From Clostridiaceae bacterium (GTDB taxonomy: Bacteria > Bacillota > Clostridia > Oscillospirales > Acutalibacteraceae): a stretch of 49,712 nt of DNA. Location of the stretch: positions 1 through 49,712 of the forward strand of contig JAEEUW010000003.1 in assembly GCA_016290665.1 (NCBI GenBank). The letters are read 5' to 3'. Position 1 is the stretch's first letter; each line of letters begins with the position of its first letter. The notes under the pieces are model-generated. The model saw only the letters and a list, made by a program, of their open reading frames with translations, ran no database searches and was not told the DNA's origin. This document shows positions 26,597 through 35,839 of the stretch, piece after piece. Both the position numbers and the translations under genes were made by a program.

Positions 26597-26655
26597 TTGC
26601 AAGAGACTGTTGCATTTCGCGAAGAGCAAAAGAAAAACAATCTCATAACAAAAAG

Positions 26656-26689
26656 CAGAGCATAGTGGAAAACTGTGCTCTGTTTTTTT
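26656..26689. terminator. Terminator after the CofE-like gene
   Basis: CAGAGCATAGT/ACTGTGCTCTG (11 bp, one G-U pair) around GGAAA, followed by seven Ts; the opposite strand also ends in a T run. The convergent sigG stop is 170 bases away. The gap 26690-26859 holds no gene that I can support. Confidence 0.88.
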
Positions 26690-26859
26690 ATGCATTTTGG
26701 ATGGGCTTCGCCCATACCCATTCTTGTTTTTCTTTTTCGACGTTTTTTCGCCCTCGGCGTGCAACAGCACAGCCTTCGGGCGAAGAAAACGCCGTCTTCA
26801 TCGAAATCCAACAGCCCCATCCTCTGTTCTCTGGCTTCTGGCTTCTGTCTTTTGGCCAT

Positions 26860-27636
26860 CTAACTATTCTGATACGCCTTCACCTTCTGCAGCGCGCCTT
26901 TTTCCAGCCGCGAAACCTGCGCCTGCGAAATGCCGATCTCCTTTGCCACCTCGGTCTGGGTCAGGCCGTGCATATAGCGCAGCGAAAGGATGCGCTTTTC
27001 GCGCTCCGGCAGATCGCGGATGGCGGACTTGAGCATGATCTCGTCGATCCACTGCATGTCGGTGTGGCCGTCGCCGATCTGATCCATCACGTAGATCGTG
27101 TCGCCCGCGTCGGAATAGACCGGCTCATAGAGCGAAACGGGGTCGACGATCGCTTCCAGCGCCAGCACGACCTGCTGCTTTTTGAGCCCCAGCGCGGCGG
27201 CAATCTCTTCCACCTTCGGTTCGCGCCCGGTTTCGTTCTGCAGCTTCTCCTTGGTCTGCATAGCATGATAGGCCGTGTCGCGGATCGACCGGCTGACCCG
27301 CACGGGGTTATAGTCGCGCAGATAGCGGCGCAGCTCGCCGATGATCATCGGCACGGCATAGGTGGAAAAGCGCACGCTCAGGCTCGTGTCAAAGTGATCG
27401 ATCGCCTTGATCAGGCCGATGCAGCCCACCTGGAACAGGTCGTCGGGGTTTTCGCCCCGCGCCGAAAACCGCCCCACCACGCTGAGCACCAGCCGCAGAT
27501 TGCCCGTAATCAGCTTGTCGCGCGCCGCTTTGTCGCCGTTCCGCGCCCGCTGCAGCAGCTCCAGCTTTTCCTGCTCGCTCAGCACCGCCAGCCTGGACGT
27601 GTCGATGCCGATGATCTCCACCTTGCCCGTGTGCAT
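26860..27636 (-). CDS. sigG: RNA polymerase sporulation sigma factor SigG
   Basis: 258 residues, matching SigG of Bacillus (260). The N-terminal KVEIIGIDTSRLAVLS is the sigma-G signature. Region 2 is NLRLVLSVVGRFSARGENPDDLFQVG with IDHFDTSLSVRFSTYAVPMI (-10 binding); region 4 is LTQTEVAKEIGISQAQVSRLEKGAL (-35 binding). It directs forespore genes late in sporulation. I start at MHTGKVEI (27636), which has GGGAG upstream. In Bacillus it lies next to spoIIGA-sigE; here it stands alone between glycosidase genes. Confidence 0.93.
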   Translation of the reverse strand: MHTGKVEIIGIDTSRLAVLSEQEKLELLQRARNGDKAARDKLITGNLRLVLSVVGRFSARGENPDDLFQVGCIGLIKAIDHFDTSLSVRFSTYAVPMIIGELRRYLRDYNPVRVSRSIRDTAYHAMQTKEKLQNETGREPKVEEIAAALGLKKQQVVLALEAIVDPVSLYEPVYSDAGDTIYVMDQIGDGHTDMQWIDEIMLKSAIRDLPEREKRILSLRYMHGLTQTEVAKEIGISQAQVSRLEKGALQKVKAYQNS

Positions 27637-27695
27637 CCCATCATCTCCCGGTTTCAGTATGGACGGCGCGCGGCGCCTTAAACCGAAACAGCAGG

Positions 27696-27724
27696 TTGAA
27701 ATCTTTGGAAATGTGTGATAGAAT
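27696..27724 (+). promoter_or_regulatory. Promoter of the beta-galactosidase gene
   Basis: TTGAAA (27696-27701), a 17-bp spacer, TAGAAT (27719-27724). Confidence 0.75.
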
Positions 27725-27789
27725 AATAACATCAATGACAGAAACGGGTTTCGCTCTTTTCATTCTCAGCCTGCATTGGGGGTTCCGGT

Positions 27790-30789
27790 ATGAAGTATCA
27801 GATCAAGAAGCTGGAAGCGAACAATTTCGATCTCTTCGAGCAAAACAAGCTGCCCGGCCGTGCCTACGCGATTCCATATCGCGACCGGGATCTGCTGCTG
27901 CGCCAAAGCGTGCTGACCGAGCGCTATGAGAGCGATATGGTCACGGTGCTGTCGGGCGACTGGCAGTTCCGCTATTACGAAAAGATCTCGCGGCTGCCGA
28001 CCCATATCGACACCGAAAAGGTGTCGTTCGACACGATTGCCGTGCCCTCCACCTGGCAGCGGACGGGCTATGAAAAGCCGGTCTATATCAACGCGGGTTA
28101 TGAGTTCCCGGTCACGCCGCCGAAGGTGCCCGAAGAAATGAGCGCCGGCGTCTATGTCAAACGGTTCACGCTGCGCGAAGAGACGAAGCACGCCGTTCTC
28201 AGCTTTCTGGGCGTCTGCTCGTCGCTGACGCTCTATGTCAACGGCCGCTACATCGGCTACAGCGAAGGGTCGCACAACACGGCGGAATTCCTGCTGGACG
28301 GCGCGGTGCAGCCGGGCGAAAACGAGCTGCTCGCCATTGTGACCAAGTGGAGCAACGGGACCTATCTGGAATGTCAGGACATGTTCCGCGAAAACGGCAT
28401 CTTCCGTGACGTGCTGCTGTATGAGCTGCCGGAAAGCTATCTGCTGGATCATCGGGTGCAGACCGCCCGCGACGGGGAAAGCTGGGATCTTTCCGTGGAA
28501 GGAAAGCTCGGCGGCGACGCCGGCACGGGCCTGCAGATCACGGCGCAGCTGCTGGACGGCGCAGCCATGCTGCGGTCCCAGACGGTCAGCGTCAACAAGG
28601 AATACAGCTTCTATTTCTCCGTGCCGCAGCCCGGGCTCTGGACGGCGGAAACGCCGCGGCTCTATACGCTGCTGCTCACGCTGGCCGACGGGACGGGCGA
28701 GCTGGAGACCGTGCGCACCCGCGTCGGCTTCCGGCAGGTGAAGATCAGCGGCGAACGCTTTTTGTTCAACGACACGCTCATCAAGTTCAAGGGCGTCAAC
28801 CACCACGACACCCACGAAAAGACCGGCTACGCGATGACGGCGCAGGATCTGCACAAGGACGTCACGCTGATGAAGCAGTTCAACGTCAACGCCGTGCGCA
28901 CGTCGCACTATCCGCCCGACCCGATCTTCCTCGATCTTTGCGACGAATACGGCCTTTACGTCATTGACGAAGCGGATATCGAGACCCACGGCATGTGGGA
29001 AGACCACATGAGAATCAACGCGCTGTCCAACGACAAGGCGTGGTTGCCGCGCTATCTGGACCGCGTGAGCCGGATGTTCGAGCGCGACAAGAACCACCCG
29101 GCCGTGACCATGTGGAGCCTCGGCAACGAATCGGGCGGCTGGAAGAACCAGGACGCCTGCTGTGCCTGGCTCAAAAAGCGCAGCGAGCTGCCGGTGCACT
29201 ATGAGGGCGTGATCCGCACGCCGCGCGGCTCCTATGACGTGATCTCCGAAATGTATCCGCGGTTCCCGTTCTTCAACCGGATTGCCGAACACGGGCTCGG
29301 CTCGCGCTATAAGGGCAAGCCCTATTTCATGTGTGAATACTGCCACGCCATGGGCTTCGGCCCCGGCTCGCTGGAGGATTACTGGCAGCAGATTTATGCC
29401 CACGAGCATCTGTGCGGCGGCTGCATCTGGGAATGGGCCGACCACAGCGTCTATAACAAGAACGCAAAGTATACCTACACCTACGGCGGCGACCACGGTG
29501 AAGTCAGGCACGACGGCAACTTCTGCGTGGACGGCCTGTTCTTCCCGAACCGCAGGCCGCACACCGGCGCCTGGGCCATGCGGGCGACCTACCGGCCCAT
29601 CCGCGCCGTGCGGGTCAGCGAAAACCTTTATCGTTTCACCAACACCAACAGCTTTCTTTCCGCCGACGTCTATGACGTGAGCTATGAGCTGCTGCGCGAC
29701 GGCGCCGTGATGGAAACCGGCAAGGTGGCGCTTGCGCTTGCGCCGCGCCAGTCGCAGACGGTCGTCATCGGCCACGCGATGGCGGAGGCCGGGCACGACT
29801 ACTGCATCAACTTCCTCTATCGCGACAGGGCGGGGGAGCCGGTGGCGGAAGAACAGCTCCTGCTGCAGGAGGCGCTGCCCGCGCCGCAGCCCGGCCGCAA
29901 GACCGCCGTGGCCTTCCTCAAAAAGCACGACTCCATTCTGGTTGCGTTTGAAAACGGCCGCGCCGTGTTCGACAAGAGCACCGGCGTTCTGGTCAGCTAC
30001 GTCGTGGACGGCAAGGAGATGCTGGCCGACGATTTCGGCTTTTTGCCCAACGTCTATCGCGCCCCGCTGGACAACGACCGCAACAAGGTCGGCGGCTGGG
30101 AAAAGAAGGGCCTTGACAAGCTGCGTCCCGCCTCGCGCAAGCTGACGGAATGCAAAAACGACAAGGACGGCTTCGTGCGGATCCGGACGACCGGCGCGCT
30201 GGAATACACCGACAAAAAGCTGTTCTCGTTCGAGCTGGTCTATCAGATCTATCCCGACGGCACGCTGCTGGCGGAGTCAAAGCTGCAGCAGCCGGGGCTT
30301 CTGAAGATGCCGATGGAGCTTTCGCGCTTCGGCGTCACGGTGCATCTGGATCCCTCGCTCAAGAACGTGCGCTATTACGGCAGGGGAGACAAAGAGAACC
30401 TGCCCGATATCAAGCACCACGCGCCGCTGGGCATCTATGAGAGCATGGTGCTCGATCTGTGCGAAGACTATATCAAGCCGCAGGAAAACGGCACCCACAC
30501 CGATACGCGCTTTGTGCAGCTGCGCGACAGCGCCGGCTGCGGCGTGGAGATCGTCTGCGACCGGCAGCCGTTCACGTTCAGCGCGCGGCCCTATAAGAAC
30601 AGCACGCTTTGCAAGGCGCGGCACCTGGAGGACCTGCACGACGACAAGCTGGTCTGCCTCAATATCGACGGCTTCATGCGCGGCACGGGGTCCAACTCCT
30701 GCGGCCCCGACGTGCTGCCGAAATACGATCTGAAGATCCGCGACAGCCTTTCGTTCTCGTTCGGGCTGCGTCCGCTGCGCGAGGGCTGA
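27790..30789 (+). CDS. lacZ: GH2 beta-galactosidase (LacZ type)
   Basis: 999 residues, near the usual 1020. Order: sugar-binding jelly roll (~50-215, VPSTWQRTGYEKPVYINAGYEFP), Ig-like domain, TIM barrel with GVNHHDTHEKTGYAM, RTSHYPPDP, acid/base Glu447 in SLGNESGGW, nucleophile Glu516 in MCEYCHAMGFGPG, then a second Ig-like domain and the C-terminal beta-sandwich (bgal_small_N) with DNDRNKVGGWEKKG. It hydrolyses terminal beta-galactosides in the cytoplasm. Its own promoter and terminator make it monocistronic; it is divergent from sigG. The ribosome site is GGGGG, 8 bases upstream. Confidence 0.95.
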   Translation: MKYQIKKLEANNFDLFEQNKLPGRAYAIPYRDRDLLLRQSVLTERYESDMVTVLSGDWQFRYYEKISRLPTHIDTEKVSFDTIAVPSTWQRTGYEKPVYINAGYEFPVTPPKVPEEMSAGVYVKRFTLREETKHAVLSFLGVCSSLTLYVNGRYIGYSEGSHNTAEFLLDGAVQPGENELLAIVTKWSNGTYLECQDMFRENGIFRDVLLYELPESYLLDHRVQTARDGESWDLSVEGKLGGDAGTGLQITAQLLDGAAMLRSQTVSVNKEYSFYFSVPQPGLWTAETPRLYTLLLTLADGTGELETVRTRVGFRQVKISGERFLFNDTLIKFKGVNHHDTHEKTGYAMTAQDLHKDVTLMKQFNVNAVRTSHYPPDPIFLDLCDEYGLYVIDEADIETHGMWEDHMRINALSNDKAWLPRYLDRVSRMFERDKNHPAVTMWSLGNESGGWKNQDACCAWLKKRSELPVHYEGVIRTPRGSYDVISEMYPRFPFFNRIAEHGLGSRYKGKPYFMCEYCHAMGFGPGSLEDYWQQIYAHEHLCGGCIWEWADHSVYNKNAKYTYTYGGDHGEVRHDGNFCVDGLFFPNRRPHTGAWAMRATYRPIRAVRVSENLYRFTNTNSFLSADVYDVSYELLRDGAVMETGKVALALAPRQSQTVVIGHAMAEAGHDYCINFLYRDRAGEPVAEEQLLLQEALPAPQPGRKTAVAFLKKHDSILVAFENGRAVFDKSTGVLVSYVVDGKEMLADDFGFLPNVYRAPLDNDRNKVGGWEKKGLDKLRPASRKLTECKNDKDGFVRIRTTGALEYTDKKLFSFELVYQIYPDGTLLAESKLQQPGLLKMPMELSRFGVTVHLDPSLKNVRYYGRGDKENLPDIKHHAPLGIYESMVLDLCEDYIKPQENGTHTDTRFVQLRDSAGCGVEIVCDRQPFTFSARPYKNSTLCKARHLEDLHDDKLVCLNIDGFMRGTGSNSCGPDVLPKYDLKIRDSLSFSFGLRPLREG

Positions 30790-30816
30790 TTCTTCGCAAA
30801 AATTCATCATAAAACT

Positions 30817-30849
30817 GCGCGTTGCATCTTGCAACGCGCGCCTTTTTTT
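30817..30849 (+). terminator. Terminator after lacZ, overlapping the iolG promoter
   Basis: GCGCGTTGCA/TGCAACGCGC (10 bp) with a TCT loop, then seven Ts. The 3' arm contains the -35 box of the next promoter. Confidence 0.9.
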
Positions 30850-30857
30850 GTTATACT
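30829..30857 (+). promoter_or_regulatory. Promoter of the iol cluster
   Basis: TTGCAA (30829-30834) is part of the lacZ terminator stem; a 17-bp spacer contains the terminator's T tract; TATACT is at 30852-30857. The leader to iolG is about 50 bases. Confidence 0.7.
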
Positions 30858-30914
30858 TTAATTTGTATGAGCAGGTGCACGCGCACCGCAGAATGACAGA
30901 ACGGAGGCAATCTC

Positions 30915-31931
30915 ATGAAACAGCTCAACATCGGCATCATCGGTGCCGGCCGGATCGGCAAAGTCCACATGAAATCCATCACCTACAGCGTGCCCGGCGC
31001 AAGAGTGCTCGGCATCACCGACGTGTTCCCCGACGCGCTGCCCGCGCTGGCCGCGGAATACGGCATTGAAAAGATCTATCCCGATTACAAGGCCATGCTC
31101 GCCGACCCCGAGATCGACGCGGTGCTCGTCTGCTCGTCCACCGATACCCACGCCGATATCTCGATTGAGGCAGCCAAAGCCGGCAAGCATATCTTCTGCG
31201 AAAAGCCGGTGGATCTGACGCCGGAAAAAGTGCTGGCCGTCATCGCCGCCGTGAAGGAAGCGGGCGTGAAGCTGCAGGTCGGCTTCAACCGCCGCTTCGA
31301 CCACAACTTTGCCCACATTCGCGAACTGATCAACGAAGGCAAGATCGGCAAGCTGGAGCTGATCAAGATCACCTCCCGCGACCCCGAGCCCCCGCCGGCC
31401 GAGTATGCGGCTGTTTCGGGCGGCATTTTCCTCGACATGACGATCCATGATTTCGATATGGCCTGCTTCATCGCCGGCTCCGAAGTGGAGGAAGTCTACG
31501 TCAACGCCGCCTGCCTGGTCGATCCCGCCATCGGCGCAGCCGGCGACGTGGACACCGCCATTATTTCGCTCAAGTTCAGGAACGGCGCCATCGGCGTGAT
31601 CGACAATTCCCGCCGCGCCGCCTACGGCTATGACCAGCGTGTGGAAGCGTTCGGCTCTCTGGGCGCCGCCGTTGCCGCCAACGACACGCCGACCAACGTG
31701 ACCCTTATGACCGCCGACGGCGTTGTGACCGACAAGCCGCTCTATTTCTTCCTTGAACGCTATATGCAGTCCTTCCGCGATGAAATGCTGCAGTTTGTGG
31801 ATGCCGTGCAGAACGACAAGCCGACCCCGACCACCGGTGAAGACGGCCTTGCCGCGATCCTGATCGCCCTTGCCGCCAAGAAGAGTGTGAAGGAAGGCAG
31901 ACCCGTCAAGGTCGCCGAAATTCTCGGCTGA
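30915..31931 (+). CDS. iolG: Inositol 2-dehydrogenase
   Basis: 338 residues of the Gfo/Idh/MocA family. NAD site GIIGAGRIGKVHM at residues ~6-18, catalytic Lys in CEKPVDLTP, QVGFNRRFD typical of IolG, and catalytic Asp/His in DMTIHDFDM. It oxidises myo-inositol to 2-keto-myo-inositol (scyllo-inosose), step one of inositol breakdown. GGAGG precedes the ATG. First gene of iolG-iolB-iolD-iolE; the order and missing genes (iolC, iolA, iolJ, transporter) indicate that the rest of the pathway lies elsewhere. Confidence 0.93.
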   Translation: MKQLNIGIIGAGRIGKVHMKSITYSVPGARVLGITDVFPDALPALAAEYGIEKIYPDYKAMLADPEIDAVLVCSSTDTHADISIEAAKAGKHIFCEKPVDLTPEKVLAVIAAVKEAGVKLQVGFNRRFDHNFAHIRELINEGKIGKLELIKITSRDPEPPPAEYAAVSGGIFLDMTIHDFDMACFIAGSEVEEVYVNAACLVDPAIGAAGDVDTAIISLKFRNGAIGVIDNSRRAAYGYDQRVEAFGSLGAAVAANDTPTNVTLMTADGVVTDKPLYFFLERYMQSFRDEMLQFVDAVQNDKPTPTTGEDGLAAILIALAAKKSVKEGRPVKVAEILG

Positions 31932-31944
31932 GGAGGCATGGACC

Positions 31945-32748
31945 ATGGATAAACGTCTGATCCCCGGCCCGAAAGACTGGGACTACGGCTACACCGCCGT
32001 AACAAAGTTTGAAGACAAAGAGCCGAACACCATGATGGATTTCGGCATCCTGCGCCAGAAGGCGGGCGACGTCTTCACCGACGAGCAGCACATGGAGCGC
32101 GCCTATCTGCTGGTTTACGGCAAGGCGAAGGTCGAATTCGACGGCCAATGCTTTGAAATCGCGCGCGAAAACTGCTTCGATTATGAGCCTTGGGTGCTCT
32201 CCGTGCCGAACGACGTCAGGGTGACGATCACTGCAGAAGCCGAAAGCGAATGGACCGTGCACCGCACCGACAACGAAAAGACCTTCCCGTGCAAGCTCTA
32301 CACGCCCGAGGAATGCGCCAGCGAGCACCGCGGTCAGGGCACCATGCGCGAAGCCTCCACCCGCATCGTGCGCACCGTGTTCGATTACAGCAACGCGCCG
32401 TGGTCGAATCTGGTCGTCGGCGAGGTGATCGGCTTCCCCGGCAAATGGTCGAGTTACCCGCCGCACACCCATCCGCAGCCGGAGATTTACTACTATAAGT
32501 TCAACCCCGAACAGGGCTACGGCTTTGCGGAGCTGAGCGAGGACGTGGTCAAGACCCACAACAACTCCACCGTGCTGATTCTGGAGGAGGAGACCCATCC
32601 GCAGACGACGGCCCCCGGCTACGCTATGTGGTACCTCTGGGTCATCCGTCATCTGGACGGCAACCCCTATATTACCCCGTACTTCCTGCCCGAACACCGC
32701 TGGGTGACCGATCCGGCCAGCGAAGCGCTGATGTGGCCGAAAGAATAA
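31945..32748 (+). CDS. iolB: 5-deoxy-glucuronate isomerase
   Basis: 267 residues, the usual IolB length. A bicupin fold with the metal site PPHTHPQPEIYYYKFNPEQG and a second YAMWYLWVIRHLDGNPY region. It converts 5-deoxy-D-glucuronate to 2-deoxy-5-keto-D-gluconate, the step after IolD. It starts 13 bases after iolG with GAGGAGG upstream, so the two are cotranscribed. Confidence 0.94.
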   Translation: MDKRLIPGPKDWDYGYTAVTKFEDKEPNTMMDFGILRQKAGDVFTDEQHMERAYLLVYGKAKVEFDGQCFEIARENCFDYEPWVLSVPNDVRVTITAEAESEWTVHRTDNEKTFPCKLYTPEECASEHRGQGTMREASTRIVRTVFDYSNAPWSNLVVGEVIGFPGKWSSYPPHTHPQPEIYYYKFNPEQGYGFAELSEDVVKTHNNSTVLILEEETHPQTTAPGYAMWYLWVIRHLDGNPYITPYFLPEHRWVTDPASEALMWPKE

Positions 32749-32770
32749 TGCTCCGCATGATTCTTTCGGC

Positions 32771-32866
32771 AGCAGTTAGCGGTTAGCAGTTAGCGCTTTG
32801 TTTTTCGGTGCATCGCCGCAGGCGGCGTCCCTTTCCTAACGGCTAACAGCTAACAGCTAACGGCTT
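32771..32866. repeat. Inverted arrays of the heptamer NGTTAGC between iolB and iolD
   Basis: Left arm: three tandem GTTAGC units (32771-32794). Right arm, inverted: four units (32836-32863). The centre contains GCCGC-AGGC-GGCG. The whole can fold as a long imperfect stem in the 153-base iolB-iolD gap. No protein is encoded. It looks like a miniature palindromic element and could affect iolD expression. Confidence 0.75.
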
Positions 32867-32901
32867 TTCCCAATCTTTTATAAGAAAGAGTGTGATAAAA
32901 A

Positions 32902-34746
32902 ATGAAACTCACCATGGCGCAGGCCTTAGTCAAATTCCTCGACAACCAGTACGTCAGCTTTGACGGCAAAGAGACCAAGTTCGTCAAAGGCATTTTCGGC
33001 ATCTTCGGCCACGGCTGCGTGGTCGGCATCGGCCAGGCGCTCGAGCAGGGCGGCCACAGCCTGACCTACTATCAGGGACATAACGAGCAGGGCATGGCGC
33101 ACGCCGCCATCGCCTTTGCCAAGCAGAACCACCGCCGCCAGATCATTGCCTGCACGTCCTCCATCGGCCCGGGCGCGCTGAACATGGTCACCGCCTGCGG
33201 CACCGCTACGGCGAACCGCATCCCGCTGCTCGTGCTCCCCGGCGACACCTTTGCCTGCCGCCAGCCCGACCCGGTGCTGCAGCAGATCGAGCAGTTCAAC
33301 GCCGTTTCCACCACGGCGAACGACGCGTTCCGCGCCGTGTGCAAATACTGGGACCGCATTGAGCGCCCCGAACAGCTCATGACCGCCTGCATCAATGCGA
33401 TGCGCGTGCTCACCAGCCCCGCCGACACCGGCGCGGTCTGCATCGCCATGCCGCAGGACGTGGAGGCCGAAGCGTTCGATTATCCCGATTACTTTTTGCA
33501 AAAGCGCGTGTGGTACATCGACCGTCAGCTGCCTTCCGACCGTGAGGCGCAGGCGGCGGCCGACCTGATCAAAGCGGCAAAGAAACCGATGATGATCGGC
33601 GGCGGCGGCGTGACCTATTCCGAAAGCTGGAAAGCGGCGCTCTCCTTTGCCGAAAAGTTCAATATTCCCATCGGTGAGACCCAGGCCGGCAAGGGACAGA
33701 TCCCCTATGACCATCCGCTCAACATGGGCGGCGTGGGCGTCACCGGCGGCGCGGCGGCCAACGCGATTGCCAAGCAGACCGACCTTGTGATCGCCGTCGG
33801 CACCCGTCTGACCGACTTTACCACCTGCTCCAAATGGGGCTTCCAGAATCCGGACGTGAAGATGCTTTCCGTCAACGTCTGCGCGTTTGACGCGTTCAAG
33901 ATGGACGCCACCGCCGTGCTGGCCGACGCGAAAGCCGGCCTCGACGCGATTGCCGCAAAGCTCGGCGATTACAAGAGCGGCTGGACGACCGAGTATGCCG
34001 AAGCGCAGAAAGCCTTCCATGCCGAGATCGACCGCATGTACAGCATCCAGCTCAAAGACGGCTTTTCGCAGACCCGCGCGCTGGGCATCATCAACGACTT
34101 CGTTGCGAACGACGCGATCGCCATCGGCTCCTCCGGCTCGCTGCCCGGCTGCATGCAGAGGTTGTGGAAATCGAAGGGCGAAAACACCTATCACATGGAA
34201 TACGGCTTCTCCTGCATGGGCTATGAGATCTGCGGCGCGCTGGGCGCGAAGCTGGCGGCCCCCGACAAGGACGTCTACACCATGGTCGGCGACGGCAGCT
34301 TTTTGATGCTGCACAGTGAGTTGTATACGGCGGTGCAGGAAAAGGCAAAGATCAACGTCATGCTCTTTGACAACGAGGGCTGGGGCTGCATCGAAAACCT
34401 GCAGAACAACCAGGGCACCGATACCTTCGGCACCCGCTTCACCCGCCGCACCGACAGCGGCTTCCTCGACGGCGAAGTGATCATGACCGATTACGCGAAG
34501 ATCGCCGAGGGCTACGGCTGCAAGGGCTACCGCGTGACGAACGAGGAAGAGCTCAAAGCGGCGTTGGAGGATTCCAAGAACTATGATATCCCCGTGCTCT
34601 TCGACATCAAGGTGGCGCATAAGTCCATGTCCGACGGTTACGATTCCTGGTGGCGCGTGGGCGTTGCCGAGGTTTCCACCAGCGAAACGGTGCAAAAGGC
34701 ATATGAAGAGATGAGCGCCGAGATCAGGAAGGCCAGATTGTATTAA
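32902..34746 (+). CDS. iolD: 3D-(3,5/4)-trihydroxycyclohexane-1,2-dione hydrolase
   Basis: 614 residues, a thiamine-diphosphate enzyme of the acetolactate-synthase fold. The catalytic Glu that activates ThDP is in YQGHNEQGMAHAA (~53-65). The ThDP/Mg motif runs GDGSFLMLHSELYTA to NNQG. FGIFGHGCVVGIGQAL is the IolD form of the N-terminus. It opens the cyclic dione to 5-deoxyglucuronate. It lies between IolB and IolE; its ribosome site is weak, and a palindromic element occupies the preceding gap. Confidence 0.94.
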   Translation: MKLTMAQALVKFLDNQYVSFDGKETKFVKGIFGIFGHGCVVGIGQALEQGGHSLTYYQGHNEQGMAHAAIAFAKQNHRRQIIACTSSIGPGALNMVTACGTATANRIPLLVLPGDTFACRQPDPVLQQIEQFNAVSTTANDAFRAVCKYWDRIERPEQLMTACINAMRVLTSPADTGAVCIAMPQDVEAEAFDYPDYFLQKRVWYIDRQLPSDREAQAAADLIKAAKKPMMIGGGGVTYSESWKAALSFAEKFNIPIGETQAGKGQIPYDHPLNMGGVGVTGGAAANAIAKQTDLVIAVGTRLTDFTTCSKWGFQNPDVKMLSVNVCAFDAFKMDATAVLADAKAGLDAIAAKLGDYKSGWTTEYAEAQKAFHAEIDRMYSIQLKDGFSQTRALGIINDFVANDAIAIGSSGSLPGCMQRLWKSKGENTYHMEYGFSCMGYEICGALGAKLAAPDKDVYTMVGDGSFLMLHSELYTAVQEKAKINVMLFDNEGWGCIENLQNNQGTDTFGTRFTRRTDSGFLDGEVIMTDYAKIAEGYGCKGYRVTNEEELKAALEDSKNYDIPVLFDIKVAHKSMSDGYDSWWRVGVAEVSTSETVQKAYEEMSAEIRKARLY

Positions 34747-34772
34747 AGAAAAAGCACCAACGCTTTCTTTTG

Positions 34773-34802
34773 CTTCTTTTCTTTCTCGCGAAAGAAAAGA
34801 AG
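34773..34802. repeat. Purine/pyrimidine hairpin between iolD and iolE
   Basis: CTTCTTTTCTTTC pairs perfectly over 13 bp with GAAAGAAAAGAAG around TCGC. No T tract follows, so it is not a simple terminator. GC-rich GCGCGG repeats lie next to it. Confidence 0.75.
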
Positions 34803-34872
34803 GCCGCGCGGCGCGCACTGAACGCAAAGAAGCGCGGCGTATGATAAAATGCAGAATAAAGGAGCAAATCCC

Positions 34873-35766
34873 ATGTTAAACAAAGACAAAGTTCAGCTTG
34901 CCATCGCGCCGATCGCGTGGACGAATGACGACCTGCCCGACCTCGGCGCGGAGAACACCTTTGAACAGTGCATCAGCGAAATGGCGCTGGCGGGCTTCAC
35001 CGGCAGCGAGATCGGCAACAAGTATCCGAAGGACGTTGCCACGCTGAAGCACAAGCTCGACGTGCGCGGCATGCGCATCTGCAACGCGTGGTTCTCTTCG
35101 CTGCTTTTGAGCGAGGGCTACGACGCCACGATCGAAGCGTTCATCAAGCACCGCGATTTCCTGCACGCGCTCGGCGCGAAGGTCATCGGCGCCTCGGAGC
35201 AGGGCAACTCCATTCAGGGCAAGCCCGTCTCCATCTTCGGCGAAAAGCCGGTCTATACCGACGCGCAGTGGGATCTGATCGTGAAGGGCTTCAACGAAAT
35301 GGGCCGCCTTGCCAAAGAAAAGGGCATGTACTTCACGATCCATCACCACATGGGCACCGGCGTGCAGACCGCGGAAGAGATCGACAAGCTCATGGAGCTG
35401 ACCGATCCCGACCTCGTCTATCTGCTGTATGATACCGGCCACCTGGCCTTCAGCGGCGAAGACGCCATCGGTGTGCTGAAAAAGTACGTGAACCGCGTGA
35501 AGCATGTTCACCTCAAGAGCATCCGTCAGTCCGTCATTGACGACGCCAAAGCCAAGGGCTACAGCTTCCTCGACGCGGTGCGCGCCGGTTCGTTCACCGT
35601 GCCCGGCGACGGCGACTTCGATTTCACGCCGGTGTTCGACATTCTGGCCGAAGCCGACTACGAAGGCTGGGTCGTGGTCGAGGCCGAGCAGGATCCCGCC
35701 AAGGCGAACCCGTTTGAATACGCGGTGCTTGCCCGCAGCTATATCCGCGAAAAGACCGGCCTGTAA
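34873..35766 (+). CDS. iolE: Inosose dehydratase
   Basis: 297 residues of the xylose-isomerase-like TIM-barrel group. [19 protein letters not shown] is the IolE opening; [23 protein letters not shown] and KHVHLKSIR carry the metal ligands and base. It dehydrates scyllo-inosose to the dione used by IolD. I start at MLNKDK (34873), eight bases after AAAGGAG; an ATG 24 bases earlier lies ahead of that site. Confidence 0.94.
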   Translation: MLNKDKVQLAIAPIAWTNDDLPDLGAENTFEQCISEMALAGFTGSEIGNKYPKDVATLKHKLDVRGMRICNAWFSSLLLSEGYDATIEAFIKHRDFLHALGAKVIGASEQGNSIQGKPVSIFGEKPVYTDAQWDLIVKGFNEMGRLAKEKGMYFTIHHHMGTGVQTAEEIDKLMELTDPDLVYLLYDTGHLAFSGEDAIGVLKKYVNRVKHVHLKSIRQSVIDDAKAKGYSFLDAVRAGSFTVPGDGDFDFTPVFDILAEADYEGWVVVEAEQDPAKANPFEYAVLARSYIREKTGL

Positions 35767-35790
35767 GAGACTGCGCCGGAGGGCACATCT

Positions 35791-35812
35791 CAATCGGAAT
35801 GCGGAATCATTT
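35791..35812. repeat. Degenerate relative of the AATTCGG palindromic element
   Basis: CAATCGGAATGCGGAATCAT matches, with a few changes, the AATTCGGAATTCGGAATTAT arm of the element at 20593-20624; the opposite arm is missing. It lies in the iolE-phosphoesterase gap. Confidence 0.4.
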
Positions 35813-35839
35813 GCTTCAGAAAAAAGAGAGGCGAAGAAC

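Noticed and set aside
26690-26859. Small open frames between the CofE-like terminator and sigG
   Set aside because: They lack ribosome sites and any recognisable family, and they sit directly after a strong terminator.
27766-29928. A 720-codon open frame on the minus strand opposite lacZ, and similar long antisense frames opposite the GH31 (8696-10831), GH27 (5181-6917) and iolD (32926-34827) genes
   Set aside because: The opposite strands carry complete enzymes with all catalytic residues; the antisense frames have no recognisable domains.
32760-32870. CRISPR array suspected from repeated GTTAGC units
   Set aside because: Units are contiguous heptamers without spacers and are arranged as an inverted pair; there are no cas genes.
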